A stretch of 64,000 nucleotides of DNA from assembly GCA_023460935.1 (NCBI GenBank), contig JAEWOI010000004.1, positions 17,528 through 81,527 of the forward strand, in the 5' to 3' direction. The notes beneath the pieces were generated by a model. That model was not told where the DNA came from. It saw only the letters and a list, made by a program, of their open reading frames with translations, and did no database searches. Below are positions 21,180 to 28,908 of the stretch, piece by piece. This DNA comes from Actinomycetes bacterium. GTDB lineage: Bacteria > Actinomycetota > Actinomycetes > Propionibacteriales > Propionibacteriaceae. Position 1 is the first letter of the stretch, and each line of letters opens with the position of its first letter. Made by a program: the position numbers and the translations under genes.

Positions 21180-21976
21180 GCCTGCGCGGGGAACTGCTCG
21201 CCGCCCACGACGCCGACCTGCGCGGCGAGGCGGAGGTGGCCGACGCGCAGGACATCACGCGGCTCGGGCCGCTTTGGCTGGGCCGCTATGGCAGCTCGGG
21301 CTTCGTCAGCTACACCGGTCTCGGCGGGCTTCGGGGCGCCGGCCTGGCCGCTCTGGTGCAGGCGGCGATCGGGCACTTCAGCGCTGCCGGGGTGGCGCGG
21401 TTCGAATGGAAGACGCGCGGTCACGACGCGGCGCCGGAGCTGCCGGAAGTGCTGGCGGCGGCCGGCTTCGAAGCCGAGCCAACCGAGACGGTGATGATCG
21501 GGAAGGCCGCGCCGCTGGGGACGGTCCCGGTGCCCGACGGCTTGACCATCAGGCGGGCCGGCGCCACCGGTGACCTGGCCGGGGATGTGGCGCGCGCCGG
21601 CCGGCTGCACGCCGAGGTATTCGGGCCGCAGCCGCCGGACCGCGAGGCCGAGCTGCTGCGCCAGCTGGAGGCCGCCGGGCCGGAGCACCAGCTGTGGCTG
21701 GCCCTCGCCGACGGGGAGGTGATCGGTACCGGACGCCTCGCACGGGTGCGCCACGGCAGGTTCGCCGGTTTGTTCGGTGGCGCCACGGCCGTGGCCTGGC
21801 GCGGGCGCGGCAGCTACCGCGCGCTCACCGCTGCCCGCGCCCGGGCAGCGCTCGAGCTGGGTGCAGAGCTGATTTACGCCGAGTGCACCGAGTTCAGCCG
21901 GCCCATCCTCGCCCGCTCCGGGCTGGTCGCAGTGACCACCACCACACCATGGCTGTGGCGGAAGCCGTCGGGCTAG
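21176..21976 (+). CDS. GNAT-type acetyltransferase in the his operon
   Basis: A 266-aa protein joined to hisA by a four-base ATGA overlap. The C-terminal half has a GNAT core: LWLALADGEVIGTGRLA, then GGATAVAWRGRGSYRALTAA (the acetyl-CoA pyrophosphate loop) and an LIYAECTEFSRPILARSGL strand-helix. The N-terminal half looks like a degenerate second GNAT unit, as in two-domain acetyltransferases. The substrate is unknown. In many actinobacteria the next gene after priA would be an inositol phosphatase-like gene or hisF; neither is here. Confidence 0.8.
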   Translation: MSLRGELLAAHDADLRGEAEVADAQDITRLGPLWLGRYGSSGFVSYTGLGGLRGAGLAALVQAAIGHFSAAGVARFEWKTRGHDAAPELPEVLAAAGFEAEPTETVMIGKAAPLGTVPVPDGLTIRRAGATGDLAGDVARAGRLHAEVFGPQPPDREAELLRQLEAAGPEHQLWLALADGEVIGTGRLARVRHGRFAGLFGGATAVAWRGRGSYRALTAARARAALELGAELIYAECTEFSRPILARSGLVAVTTTTPWLWRKPSG

Positions 21977-21979
21977 GCT
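21974..21979 (+). promoter_or_regulatory. -10 box before the GH25 gene
   Basis: TAGGCT overlapping the stop codon of the acetyltransferase gene, 46 bases before the GH25 ATG. The leader contains GAGGAAAG (22012-22019) as ribosome binding site. It suggests transcription apart from the his operon. Confidence 0.5.
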
Positions 21980-22025
21980 TGGCGCCCAGGCCGTGCCAGG
22001 CGCGGCGCAGCGAGGAAAGCCCGAG

Positions 22026-23345
22026 ATGACCCCGATCGCCGTCCGTGCCCTGAGGGCCCTGGCCGGCGCTGCCCTCGCCGCGGTGCTCGCCGGTTGCACG
22101 GGCGCCGCGCCGCCACCCGTCCCGCAGCCCCCGGCCACCGAAGCCGCCCCGTCGCCGCCGACCACCGGGCCCGCCGCCGATCCGCGCGAGACCCGGATCC
22201 TCGCCGGGCCGGACGACGCGGTGATCGGCCGGTACGGCACCCGCACCCGGGCCACCTTCTTCGTGCGGGCCAGCGGCACGAAGCTCGCCTACCGCTGGCA
22301 GTACCGCAAGCCGGGCTCCGGCTCGTGGCGGACGATCGCCAAGGCCACGTCCGCCCGGTACACCGCGACCGCAGCGAAGTGGGCCAGCGGCACGAAGTTC
22401 CGCGTGCTGGTCACCGGTGGTGGCGGCAGGGTGGCGTCAGCGGCGGTGACCCTCACCGTGCTGCGGCCCAGCGCGACGCCGGCGAAGGACGCGGAGCAGG
22501 CGTTCGGCCTGACCGGCCTGCGCCAGGGGCTCGACCTGTCGGCCTACCAGTACACCCCGGCGGGAAGGGTCAAGCTGCAGAGCGTCGCCGAATGGACCGG
22601 CCCGCAGGGCTTCACGATCCTGCGCAACGGCAGCGGCGCCCGTCCGATCCGGGCTCGCTACACCGACGCGTGCACCAACGCACCCGGCGAGATGGGCGGC
22701 CGGCCGGTCACGGAGGACTGCGCGTACAGCAGGCTGGCCGACGCCGCGGGAGCTGCCGGGCTCTCGCTTGGCCACTACTGGTTCAACGGCTGGATCGCCA
22801 GCATCGACAAGACGAGGCGGGAGCTGTTCGCCGGCGGCTACACCCCGGAGGACTCCGCCCGGCAGTTCGTGAAGTGGCTCAAGCGGGACGGGAACTACAC
22901 CAGGGCGAGCACCGACCCCCTGGTGCTCGACGTCGAGGCCGGCAGCACCTGGACCAGGACCTACAAGGGCAAGAAGTACAAGGCGAAGCTGCGCGCCTGG
23001 CGGCCCGCCGAGGCGAAGCGCTTCCTCACCACGGTCAAGGAGACGCTCAACCGGGACGGCTACCAGGCCAACCTCTACGTCTACCTGAACGCCAACGCCA
23101 CCCTCAGTGAGGCCGAGGACGGGTCGCTGGCCTGGGCCGAGGTGGCCGGCATCGCCCGGCTCTGGGTGGCTGCCTGGGGCACGAACAACGGCCGGATCCC
23201 GCCCACCCTGCCCAGCGTCGGGCCGTGGGCCTACGAGGGCGGCTGGTCGATCTGGCAGTACACGAGCAACGCAAGGGTCGCCGGCAGCGGCGTCGGCTCG
23301 ATGGATGGTGACGTCGCCAAGGCCGACGCCTGGACACCGCGCTGA
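22026..23345 (+). CDS. Lipoprotein with GH25 muramidase domain
   Basis: A 439-aa exported protein. It has a lipoprotein signal (basic start, ALRALAGAALAAVLAGC, lipobox LAGC near residue 24) and then a Pro/Thr-rich linker. An Ig-like module (about 55-145: LAYRWQYRKPGSGSWRTI, ending VTLTV) precedes a GH25 lysozyme-type barrel from about 160. The barrel starts GLDLSAYQ and carries the DxE pair in LVLDVEAGS; it ends WSIWQYTSN with GSMDGDVA. GH25 enzymes cut the MurNAc-GlcNAc bond of peptidoglycan. A two-cysteine insertion (DACTNAPGEM...EDCAYSRL) is unusual. ATG 22026 is chosen because it gives the lipoprotein signal and follows GAGGAAAG. Confidence 0.88.
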   Translation: MTPIAVRALRALAGAALAAVLAGCTGAAPPPVPQPPATEAAPSPPTTGPAADPRETRILAGPDDAVIGRYGTRTRATFFVRASGTKLAYRWQYRKPGSGSWRTIAKATSARYTATAAKWASGTKFRVLVTGGGGRVASAAVTLTVLRPSATPAKDAEQAFGLTGLRQGLDLSAYQYTPAGRVKLQSVAEWTGPQGFTILRNGSGARPIRARYTDACTNAPGEMGGRPVTEDCAYSRLADAAGAAGLSLGHYWFNGWIASIDKTRRELFAGGYTPEDSARQFVKWLKRDGNYTRASTDPLVLDVEAGSTWTRTYKGKKYKAKLRAWRPAEAKRFLTTVKETLNRDGYQANLYVYLNANATLSEAEDGSLAWAEVAGIARLWVAAWGTNNGRIPPTLPSVGPWAYEGGWSIWQYTSNARVAGSGVGSMDGDVAKADAWTPR

Positions 23346-23411
23346 ACCCCGTCTGCGGAAAGGCCGCGCCGGCGGGGGCCCGTTGTCAGTGCCGGCGCCG
23401 AAACTGCCGGC

Positions 23412-23885
23412 ATGACCACAACCGCACTGGGGTCGAGGGAACGCCTCGACTGGATCAACACGATCAGCCTCACCCACGTTCACCGTGGGATCGAGGGTGG
23501 CTTCACGCAGGCAGAGCACGGCGGCCGCGGGCGCCTGGCCCGGCTGGGCGCCGGCGACCGCATCCTCTTCTACTCCCCACGCACCGACCATCCGGACGGG
23601 GAGCCGCTGCAGCAGTTCACCGCCTGCGGCACGGTCGTCGACGCCGAGCCGTACCAGGTGGAGGTGAGCGGGCAGCTAGGGCCGTGGCGCCGCCGGGTGC
23701 GGTTCGAGCCCAGCGTGCCGGTGGGCATCCGCAGCCTGCTCGACCAGCTGGGCTTCATTCCGGACGCGCAGCACTGGGGCCTGCCGTTCCGGCGGGGGCT
23801 GTTCGCCATCCCGGCCGAGGACTTCGACCGGATCGCCACCGCGATGGGTGCGGCGGCCCTGCTCGGGCAGCGGCCGGCCGCCTGA
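23412..23885 (+). CDS. EVE domain protein (UPF0310)
   Basis: A 157-aa single-domain protein of the EVE/PUA-like fold. Characteristic pieces are DWINTISLTHVHRGIEGGF, GDRILFYSPRT with QFTACGTVVDAEPYQVE, and a C-terminal GLPFRRGLFAIPAEDFDRIATAMG. EVE domains bind modified bases in DNA or RNA; stand-alone UPF0310 members have no settled role. It converges with lplA, ending six bases from its stop. It starts at ATG 23412, 66 bases after the GH25 gene; that gap holds an 8-base stem (23366-23373 with 23391-23398). Confidence 0.82.
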   Translation: MTTTALGSRERLDWINTISLTHVHRGIEGGFTQAEHGGRGRLARLGAGDRILFYSPRTDHPDGEPLQQFTACGTVVDAEPYQVEVSGQLGPWRRRVRFEPSVPVGIRSLLDQLGFIPDAQHWGLPFRRGLFAIPAEDFDRIATAMGAAALLGQRPAA

Positions 23886-23891
23886 ACCGGC

Positions 23892-24995
23892 TCAGGGCAC
23901 CCGGGCGGTCCACTCCGGGTTGAGGAACTTGTCCCGGGCGAGCTGCCGGGTCTCGGCGAGTTCGTCGGGAGTGAGCTCGCCGTCGACCACGTGGTACAGC
24001 CGACGGAAGGTGGCCAGGAACGACGCCATCACCTGCTCGCGGGGGAGCTGGGTCTGGGAGCGAACCGGGTCGACCCGCTTGTTGGCACTGCGCGTGCCCT
24101 TGTCGGAGAGCTTCTCCCGGCCGATCCGCAGCACCTGCAGCATCTTGTCCGCGTCGATGTCGTAGGCCATCGTGACGTGGTGCAGGACCGCTCCGCCGAC
24201 GAACCGCTTCTGCGCAGCGCCGGCGAGCTTGCCCGAGGGTGACGCGATGTCGTTCAGCCCGGCGTAGTGGGCCTGCACGCCGACCTCACCAAGAGCGGCG
24301 AGCACCCACTCGTCGAGGAACGCGTAGGAGGCCTCGTAGCTCATCCCGTCCACCAGGGTCGCCGGAACCACGAGCGAGAACGTGATGCAGTTGCCGGCCT
24401 CCATGAACATCGCACCACCGCCGGAGATGCGGCGGACCACCTGCACGCCGAAACGTTCGGCGGCCTCGGCGTCCACCTCGTTGCGCAGCGACTGGAACGA
24501 GCCGATCACGACGGCGGGGTTCTCCCATTCCCAGAACCGGAAGGTCGGGCCCCGGCGGCCGGCGGCCAGCTCGCGGGCGAGCACCTCGTCGAGGGCGGCG
24601 TGCTCCGCCGGGTCGAGTGGACCCGGGTCGAGGTAGGTGAACGTGTGGTCGGCCCAGCCGGTGGAGCGGCCGAGCGCCCGCCGCACGGCCATGGCCACGG
24701 CCCGGCTGTCGAAGCCCACCATGGTCACGGGCACGCCGAGCAGCCCGTCCGCTCCGGCGCGGGCGAGGTCGGCGTCGACCGCTGCGGCGATCTCGTTGAC
24801 TCCGGTCTCGACGTTCAGCCCGGCCAGGGCCCGGTCGATCACGTCGAGGGCCTCGTCCGGGTCGAGGAAGAAGTCGCCGCTCACGCTCACTTCGGCCAGC
24901 CGGTCATCTGCCACGCGCAGGTCGACCGCAACCAGCTTGCCGCCGGGAACCTTGTACTCGCCGTGGAGGTAGCCCCCACGCACCCGTTCACCCAT
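23892..24995 (-). CDS. lplA: Lipoate-protein ligase A family protein
   Basis: A 367-aa ligase of the biotin/lipoate A/B family that attaches lipoate or octanoate to E2 or GcvH lysines. The catalytic domain (about residues 110-330) has RRISGGGAMFMEAGN and the catalytic lysine in SPSGKLAGAAQKR. The first 90 residues (EYKVPGGKLVAVDLRV...SGDFFLDPDEALD) resemble the accessory domain usually found at the C-terminus of LplA, so domain order is swapped. ATG 24995 lies seven bases after a TAGCCT box, suggesting a leaderless mRNA. Confidence 0.85.
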   Translation of the reverse strand: MGERVRGGYLHGEYKVPGGKLVAVDLRVADDRLAEVSVSGDFFLDPDEALDVIDRALAGLNVETGVNEIAAAVDADLARAGADGLLGVPVTMVGFDSRAVAMAVRRALGRSTGWADHTFTYLDPGPLDPAEHAALDEVLARELAAGRRGPTFRFWEWENPAVVIGSFQSLRNEVDAEAAERFGVQVVRRISGGGAMFMEAGNCITFSLVVPATLVDGMSYEASYAFLDEWVLAALGEVGVQAHYAGLNDIASPSGKLAGAAQKRFVGGAVLHHVTMAYDIDADKMLQVLRIGREKLSDKGTRSANKRVDPVRSQTQLPREQVMASFLATFRRLYHVVDGELTPDELAETRQLARDKFLNPEWTARVP

Positions 24996-25002
24996 GCCGG
25001 TC

Positions 25003-25008
25003 AGGCTA
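25003..25008 (-). promoter_or_regulatory. -10 box of lplA, leaderless
   Basis: On the minus strand TAGCCT is followed by seven bases and the lplA ATG. No ribosome binding site intervenes. Directly upstream lies a diverged copy of the repeat found at 43332-43461. Confidence 0.55.
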
Positions 25009-25046
25009 GAGGAGTCTTGACCGGCAGTGCGGCACGAACTGCGGGC
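25009..25046 (-). repeat. Diverged copy of the 51-base repeat at 43.3-43.5 kb
   Basis: Thirteen bases (GAGGAGTCTTGAC) match the reverse complement of the repeat at 43332-43382 exactly. About 31 of the first 38 positions match in a gap-free comparison by eye, including GTGCGG and ACGAAC blocks. It lies between divergent lplA and yebC and abuts the lplA -10 box. Confidence 0.5.
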
Positions 25047-25109
25047 ACGGACCAGAGCTCCAGGGCGTGACCGGGCGGGAGGCGACGGACGGCGGCAGGG
25101 CGAGTGGCC

Positions 25110-25115
25110 TAGACT
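25110..25115 (+). promoter_or_regulatory. -10 box of yebC
   Basis: TAGACT, 37 bases before the yebC ATG. A weak site, GACGGA, precedes the start codon. The -35 region is GC-rich and does not match TTGACA. Confidence 0.5.
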
Positions 25116-25152
25116 GAGGTGCGCAAAATCCAGCCACGACGGACGGAACTAA

Positions 25153-25923
25153 ATGAGCGGTCACTCCAAATGGGCCACCACCAAGCACAAGAAGGCAGCC
25201 ATCGATGCCAAGCGCGGCAAGCTGTTCGCCAAGCTGATCAAGAACATCGAGGTGGCTGCCCGCACCGGTGGCGCCGACCCGTCCGGTAACCCGACGCTCT
25301 ACGACGCGATCCAGAAGGCACGGAAGAACTCGGTCCCGGTGGACAACATCGACCGCGCGGTGAAGCGCGGCGGCGGTGTGGGCGGCGAGGCCGTGGACTA
25401 CACCACCTTGATGTACGAGGCCTACGGGCCGGCCGGTGTGGCGATCCTGATCGAGTGCCTCACCGACAACCGCAACCGGTCGGCCTCGGATGTGAAGGTG
25501 GCGGTGACCCGGAACGGCGGCACGATGGCCGACGTCGGCTCGGTGTCGCGCATCTTCGACCGCAAGGGCGTCGTCGAGGTGGCCAGGAGCCAGGGCGGCC
25601 GGACCCTCACCGAGGACGACCTGCTGGAGGCCACCCTGGACGCCGACCCGGAGGACGTCTCCGACGACGGCGAGAACTTCAAGGTGTTCAGCGACCCCAG
25701 CGCAGTGGTGGACGTGCGCAAGGCCGTTCAGGCGGCAGGCCTCGATTACGAGTCGGCTGAGGTGCAGTTCGTGCCGCAGTACACGCAGGCCGTCGACACC
25801 AAGGAGGCGGCGGAGAAGCTGTTCAAGCTGCTCGACGCCATCGAGGACCTCGACGACGTGCAGACCGTGTACAGCAACGAGGACGTCCCCGACGAGATCG
25901 GCGAGCAGCTCGCCGGCGACTGA
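25153..25923 (+). CDS. yebC: YebC/PmpR family regulatory protein
   Basis: A 256-aa protein of the TACO1/YebC family. The start MSGHSKWATTKHKKAAIDAK is diagnostic, as are the three-domain length, the ALLIECLTDN-like AILIECLTDNRNR, and a closing DLDDVQTVYSNEDVPD. Members help ribosomes through polyproline or act as transcription regulators; the choice cannot be made here. It precedes ruvC, a common order, but the ruvCAB promoter and a hairpin separate them. Confidence 0.95.
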   Translation: MSGHSKWATTKHKKAAIDAKRGKLFAKLIKNIEVAARTGGADPSGNPTLYDAIQKARKNSVPVDNIDRAVKRGGGVGGEAVDYTTLMYEAYGPAGVAILIECLTDNRNRSASDVKVAVTRNGGTMADVGSVSRIFDRKGVVEVARSQGGRTLTEDDLLEATLDADPEDVSDDGENFKVFSDPSAVVDVRKAVQAAGLDYESAEVQFVPQYTQAVDTKEAAEKLFKLLDAIEDLDDVQTVYSNEDVPDEIGEQLAGD

Positions 25924-25934
25924 AGCCCGGCCCA

Positions 25935-25986
25935 CCACAAGCTGTGAGTTGGCCGCCGAGTACGGCGGCAGACTCACAGCTTGTGG
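25935..25986. repeat. Palindromic hairpin repeat (CAAGCTGTGAGTTGG family)
   Basis: A perfect 15-base inverted repeat (25935-25949 with 25972-25986) whose loop contains a second stem, GCCGCC/GGCGGC. It begins 11 bases after the yebC stop. Its arm shares CAAGCTGTGAGTTGG with the hairpin at 41109-41154. It could end yebC transcription; no T-run follows. Confidence 0.75.
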
Positions 25987-26029
25987 CGTCCCGGGAGTGG
26001 CGGTCAGCCGTAAACCCGGGGTTGCGGGC

Positions 26030-26035
26030 TAGTAT
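26030..26035 (+). promoter_or_regulatory. -10 box of ruvCAB
   Basis: TAGTAT directly before the LexA-type palindrome, 30 bases before the ruvC ATG. The transcription start would fall inside the operator. Confidence 0.6.
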
Positions 26036-26051
26036 CCGAACAACTGTTCGG
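26036..26051 (+). promoter_or_regulatory. LexA (SOS) box controlling ruvCAB
   Basis: CCGAACAACTGTTCGG: two six-base arms in perfect inversion around AACT. It matches the actinobacterial and Firmicute LexA consensus CGAAC-N4-GTTCG. It sits immediately after the -10 box, where bound LexA would block transcription. SOS control of ruvCAB is known in other bacteria. Confidence 0.8.
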
Positions 26052-26065
26052 ACGAGAGGTGTGGC

Positions 26066-26593
26066 ATGCGGGTGCTCGGGGTCGATCCCGGCCTGACCAG
26101 GTGCGGCGTCGGGGTGATCGAGGGCTCGCCGGGCCGGCCGCCGAAACTGGTGGCAGTCGGCGTGGTGGCCACCCCGAGCACGCTGGAGCTGCCGCAGCGG
26201 CTACTGCGGATCGAGGCCGGCATCACCGAGTGGGTGGCAGCGCACCGGCCGGACGTCGTCGCGGTCGAACGGGTGTTCGCAGACGTGAACGTGCTGTCGG
26301 TGATCGGCACTGCCCAGGCCGCCGGTCTGGCGATGCTGGTCGCGGCCCGGGCCGGCCTGCCGGTGCACACCCACACCCCGACCGAGGTGAAGGCAGCCAT
26401 CACCGGGTCGGGCCGCGCCGACAAGGCGCAGGTCGGCACCATGGTGGCCCGCATCCTCAAGCTGGCCGAACCGCCGCGACCCGCGGACGCAGCCGACGCG
26501 GTCGCCCTGGCGATCTGCCAGCTGTGGCGGGGTGCCGGCGCGGACCGGATCGCCCAGGCGCTCGCCCGCCAGGCCGGGGGAGCGACGGCATGA
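26066..26593 (+). CDS. ruvC: Holliday junction endonuclease RuvC
   Basis: Resolvase (175 aa) that nicks Holliday junctions with RuvAB. The four acidic residues of the RNase H-like site are visible: the first Asp in VLGVDPGLTRCG, Glu in VVAVERVFAD, and the C-terminal pair in DAADAVALAICQ. GAGAGG precedes the ATG. It overlaps ruvA by four bases. Confidence 0.96.
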   Translation: MRVLGVDPGLTRCGVGVIEGSPGRPPKLVAVGVVATPSTLELPQRLLRIEAGITEWVAAHRPDVVAVERVFADVNVLSVIGTAQAAGLAMLVAARAGLPVHTHTPTEVKAAITGSGRADKAQVGTMVARILKLAEPPRPADAADAVALAICQLWRGAGADRIAQALARQAGGATA

Positions 26594-27189
26594 TCGCCCA
26601 GCTGAGCGGGACGGTGGCCGCGGTCGGCGGCACCTGGCTGGTGGTCGACCTCTCCGGCTTCGGCCTGAAGGCGCTGTGCACCCCGGCCACCGCCGGGCGG
26701 GTCCGGGTCGGTGACCAGGTCAAGCTGCACACCTCGCTCGTCGTGCGGGAGGACTCGCTCACGCTGTACGGCTTTGCCGAGCCGGGGGAGCGCGACTGCT
26801 TCGAGCTGGTGCAGTCGGCCACGGGCATCGGGCCGAAGATCGCGCTCGCTGTGGTTTCGGTGTTCAGCCCGGAGGAGTTCCGTGCTGCCATCGCCGCCGG
26901 CAACGTCACCGCGCTCACCCGCGTACCGGGGATCGGGGCGAAGGGCGCCCAGCGGCTGGCGCTGGAACTGAAGGACAAGGTGGCCACCCTTACCGGTGCC
27001 GGCACCCCGGCCGCTCCGGCGGTGGCCGCCGGCTGGCGCGACCAGGTGCGGGCCGGGCTGGAGGGCCTCGGCTACTCCAGCCGGGACGCCGAGTCGGCCT
27101 GCGACCGGGTGGCAGGCCTCGCCGCCCAGGAGCCGGGGACGCCGGTGGCCGTGCTGCTGCGTGAGGCCCTGCGGAGTTTGGCCAAGTGA
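26590..27189 (+). CDS. ruvA: Holliday junction DNA helicase subunit RuvA
   Basis: A 199-aa junction-binding subunit. Domain I is the OB fold (MIAQLSGTVAAVGGTWLVVD), domain II has two helix-hairpin-helix motifs (ATGIGPKIALAVVSVFS and VPGIGAKGAQRLALEL), and domain III is the C-terminal RuvB-binding helix bundle after an Ala/Pro linker. The ATG overlaps ruvC (ATGA) and the stop overlaps the ruvB GTG. Confidence 0.96.
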   Translation: MIAQLSGTVAAVGGTWLVVDLSGFGLKALCTPATAGRVRVGDQVKLHTSLVVREDSLTLYGFAEPGERDCFELVQSATGIGPKIALAVVSVFSPEEFRAAIAAGNVTALTRVPGIGAKGAQRLALELKDKVATLTGAGTPAAPAVAAGWRDQVRAGLEGLGYSSRDAESACDRVAGLAAQEPGTPVAVLLREALRSLAK

Positions 27190-28274
27190 GCGGGGCTGCT
27201 GGCAGAGTGTCCGACGTGCCGGTGCCGGAGACCGATCCGCTCGACCCGTACGTCCACAGTGACGACCGGGCGGCGGAGTCGGCGCTGCGGCCGGCCAGCC
27301 TGGCCGAATTCGGTGGGCAGCGGCGGGTCAGCGACCAGCTCGGGCTGGTACTCGCCGCGGCCCGGCACCGCGGTGCCGTCCCAGACCATGTGCTGCTCTC
27401 CGGCCCGCCCGGGTTGGGCAAGACCACGCTGGCGATGATCATCGCCGCCGAGATGGCCGCACCGATCCGGATCTCCTCCGGCCCGGCCATCCAGCACGCC
27501 GGTGACCTGGCCGCGATCCTCTCCGGCCTCACCGAGGGCGAGGTGTTCTTCCTCGACGAGATCCACCGCATGTCCAGGCCCGCGGAGGAGATGCTCTACC
27601 TGGCCATGGAGGACTTCCGGGTGGACGTGGTGGTCGGCAAGGGCCCCGGCGCCACCGCGATCCCGCTGGACATCCCGCGGTTCACGCTGGTCGGGGCCAC
27701 CACCCGCGCAGGGTTGCTGCCCGGGCCGCTGCGGGACCGCTTCGGCTTCACCGCACAGCTGGACTTCTACGCCGCAGCTGACCTGGAGTCGATCCTGGTC
27801 CGCTCGGCCGCCCTGCTCGGCATCGAGCTGGAGCCGGCCGCGGCCACCGAGATCGCGTCCCGCTCCCGCGGCACCCCAAGGATCGCCAACCGGCTGCTAC
27901 GCCGGGTGCGGGACTACGCGCAGGTGAAGGCCGACGGCCGGCTCACCCCGGCGGTGGCGCGCGCAGCCCTGGAGCTGTACGAGGTGGACCCGCTGGGGCT
28001 GGACCGGCTCGACCGCGCTGTGCTCGACGCACTCTGCCGCGGCTTCGGTGGCGGCCCGGTCGGGCTCACCACCCTCGCGCTGGCGGTCGCGGAGGAGACC
28101 GAGACCGTGGAGGAGGTCGCCGAGCCGTTCCTGGTGCGCGAGGGGTTCCTGATGCGGACGCCACGCGGGCGGGTGGCCACGAGGCGGGCTTGGGAGCACC
28201 TCGGCCTGACCCCGCCGGCCGGTGGCAGCAGCGCCCCGCCCGAAGCCCCCGAGCTGTTCAGCGCAGCCGACTGA
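27186..28274 (+). CDS. ruvB: Holliday junction DNA helicase RuvB
   Basis: AAA+ branch-migration motor (362 aa). It shows Walker A GPPGLGKTT, Walker B FFLDEIHRM, sensor 1 VGATTRAGLL, arginine finger GPLRDRFGF, sensor 2 GTPRIANRLLRRVRDYA, and a winged-helix C-terminus (EPFLVREGFLMRTPRGR). The first GTG (27186) overlaps ruvA by four bases and gives a 20-residue lead; GTG 27207 is an alternative. Confidence 0.96.
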   Translation: MSGAAGRVSDVPVPETDPLDPYVHSDDRAAESALRPASLAEFGGQRRVSDQLGLVLAAARHRGAVPDHVLLSGPPGLGKTTLAMIIAAEMAAPIRISSGPAIQHAGDLAAILSGLTEGEVFFLDEIHRMSRPAEEMLYLAMEDFRVDVVVGKGPGATAIPLDIPRFTLVGATTRAGLLPGPLRDRFGFTAQLDFYAAADLESILVRSAALLGIELEPAAATEIASRSRGTPRIANRLLRRVRDYAQVKADGRLTPAVARAALELYEVDPLGLDRLDRAVLDALCRGFGGGPVGLTTLALAVAEETETVEEVAEPFLVREGFLMRTPRGRVATRRAWEHLGLTPPAGGSSAPPEAPELFSAAD

Positions 28275-28366
28275 GCCCGAAGCCGCGGCCCGGGGTAACG
28301 TTTGTCCCTGCGAAAGCCGGCACGGCCCGCCGGGTCCGCCGAATGGGTTATCCGGCCCGGCGGCGC

Positions 28367-28372
28367 TAGGCT
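28367..28372 (+). promoter_or_regulatory. -10 box of yajC-secDF
   Basis: TAGGCT in the 151-base gap after ruvB, 54 bases before the yajC ATG. The gap otherwise holds GC-rich sequence with no gene seen. GAGGAAT precedes the start codon. Confidence 0.45.
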
Positions 28373-28425
28373 ACGGGCTCGGCGGCTACCGCCCTTTTGA
28401 CATGCAAGCGTGAGGAATCTCTGCG

Positions 28426-28893
28426 ATGGAAACCGTGTTCTTGATCGTCCTGATGGGCGCCGCCGTCTACTTCCTGATGATCCGGCCCCAGCAGAAGCGG
28501 GCGAAGGACCAGGCCAAGCTGATGAACGAGCTCGCCCCCGGGTCACGGGTGATGACGATCTCGGGCATCATCGGCACGATCAAGTACCTGGGCGACAAGC
28601 AGGCCATCCTCGAGGTCTCGCCCGGGGTGGAGATGACCATCGACAAGCGCGCCCTGAGCACCCAGCCGGTCGAGGACGAGTTCGAGTACGCCGACGAGGA
28701 CGGCACCGTTGCGGTCGTGGACGCCGATGTCGCCGAGCCCGCCGACGTGGTCGACCCCGAGCCGGTCGACGTGGTCGAGCCCGAGCCCGTGGCCGACACC
28801 ACCCCTGACCCCGCTGAGGCCACCGAGCCCACCCGTCCGGCGGACGACACCAGCGGGACCACCTGGGACAACCCGCCCGCCGAGAAGAACTGA
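28426..28893 (+). CDS. yajC: Preprotein translocase subunit YajC
   Basis: Small Sec accessory protein (155 aa). One N-terminal membrane segment (VFLIVLMGAAVYFLMI) is followed by the family motif RPQQKRAKDQAK and a beta-rich domain (VMTISGIIGTIKYLGDKQA). The last 60 residues are an acidic Val/Asp/Glu/Pro low-complexity tail with repeated DVVDPEP/DVVEPEP units. It lies directly before secD. Confidence 0.94.
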   Translation: METVFLIVLMGAAVYFLMIRPQQKRAKDQAKLMNELAPGSRVMTISGIIGTIKYLGDKQAILEVSPGVEMTIDKRALSTQPVEDEFEYADEDGTVAVVDADVAEPADVVDPEPVDVVEPEPVADTTPDPAEATEPTRPADDTSGTTWDNPPAEKN

Positions 28894-28908
28894 CCGAACC
28901 AGGTAGCA

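Noticed and set aside
22026..23345. GH25 gene as part of a prophage lysis module
   Set aside because: It has a lipoprotein signal instead of a holin partner, and neighbours are chromosomal genes with no phage structural or integrase genes.
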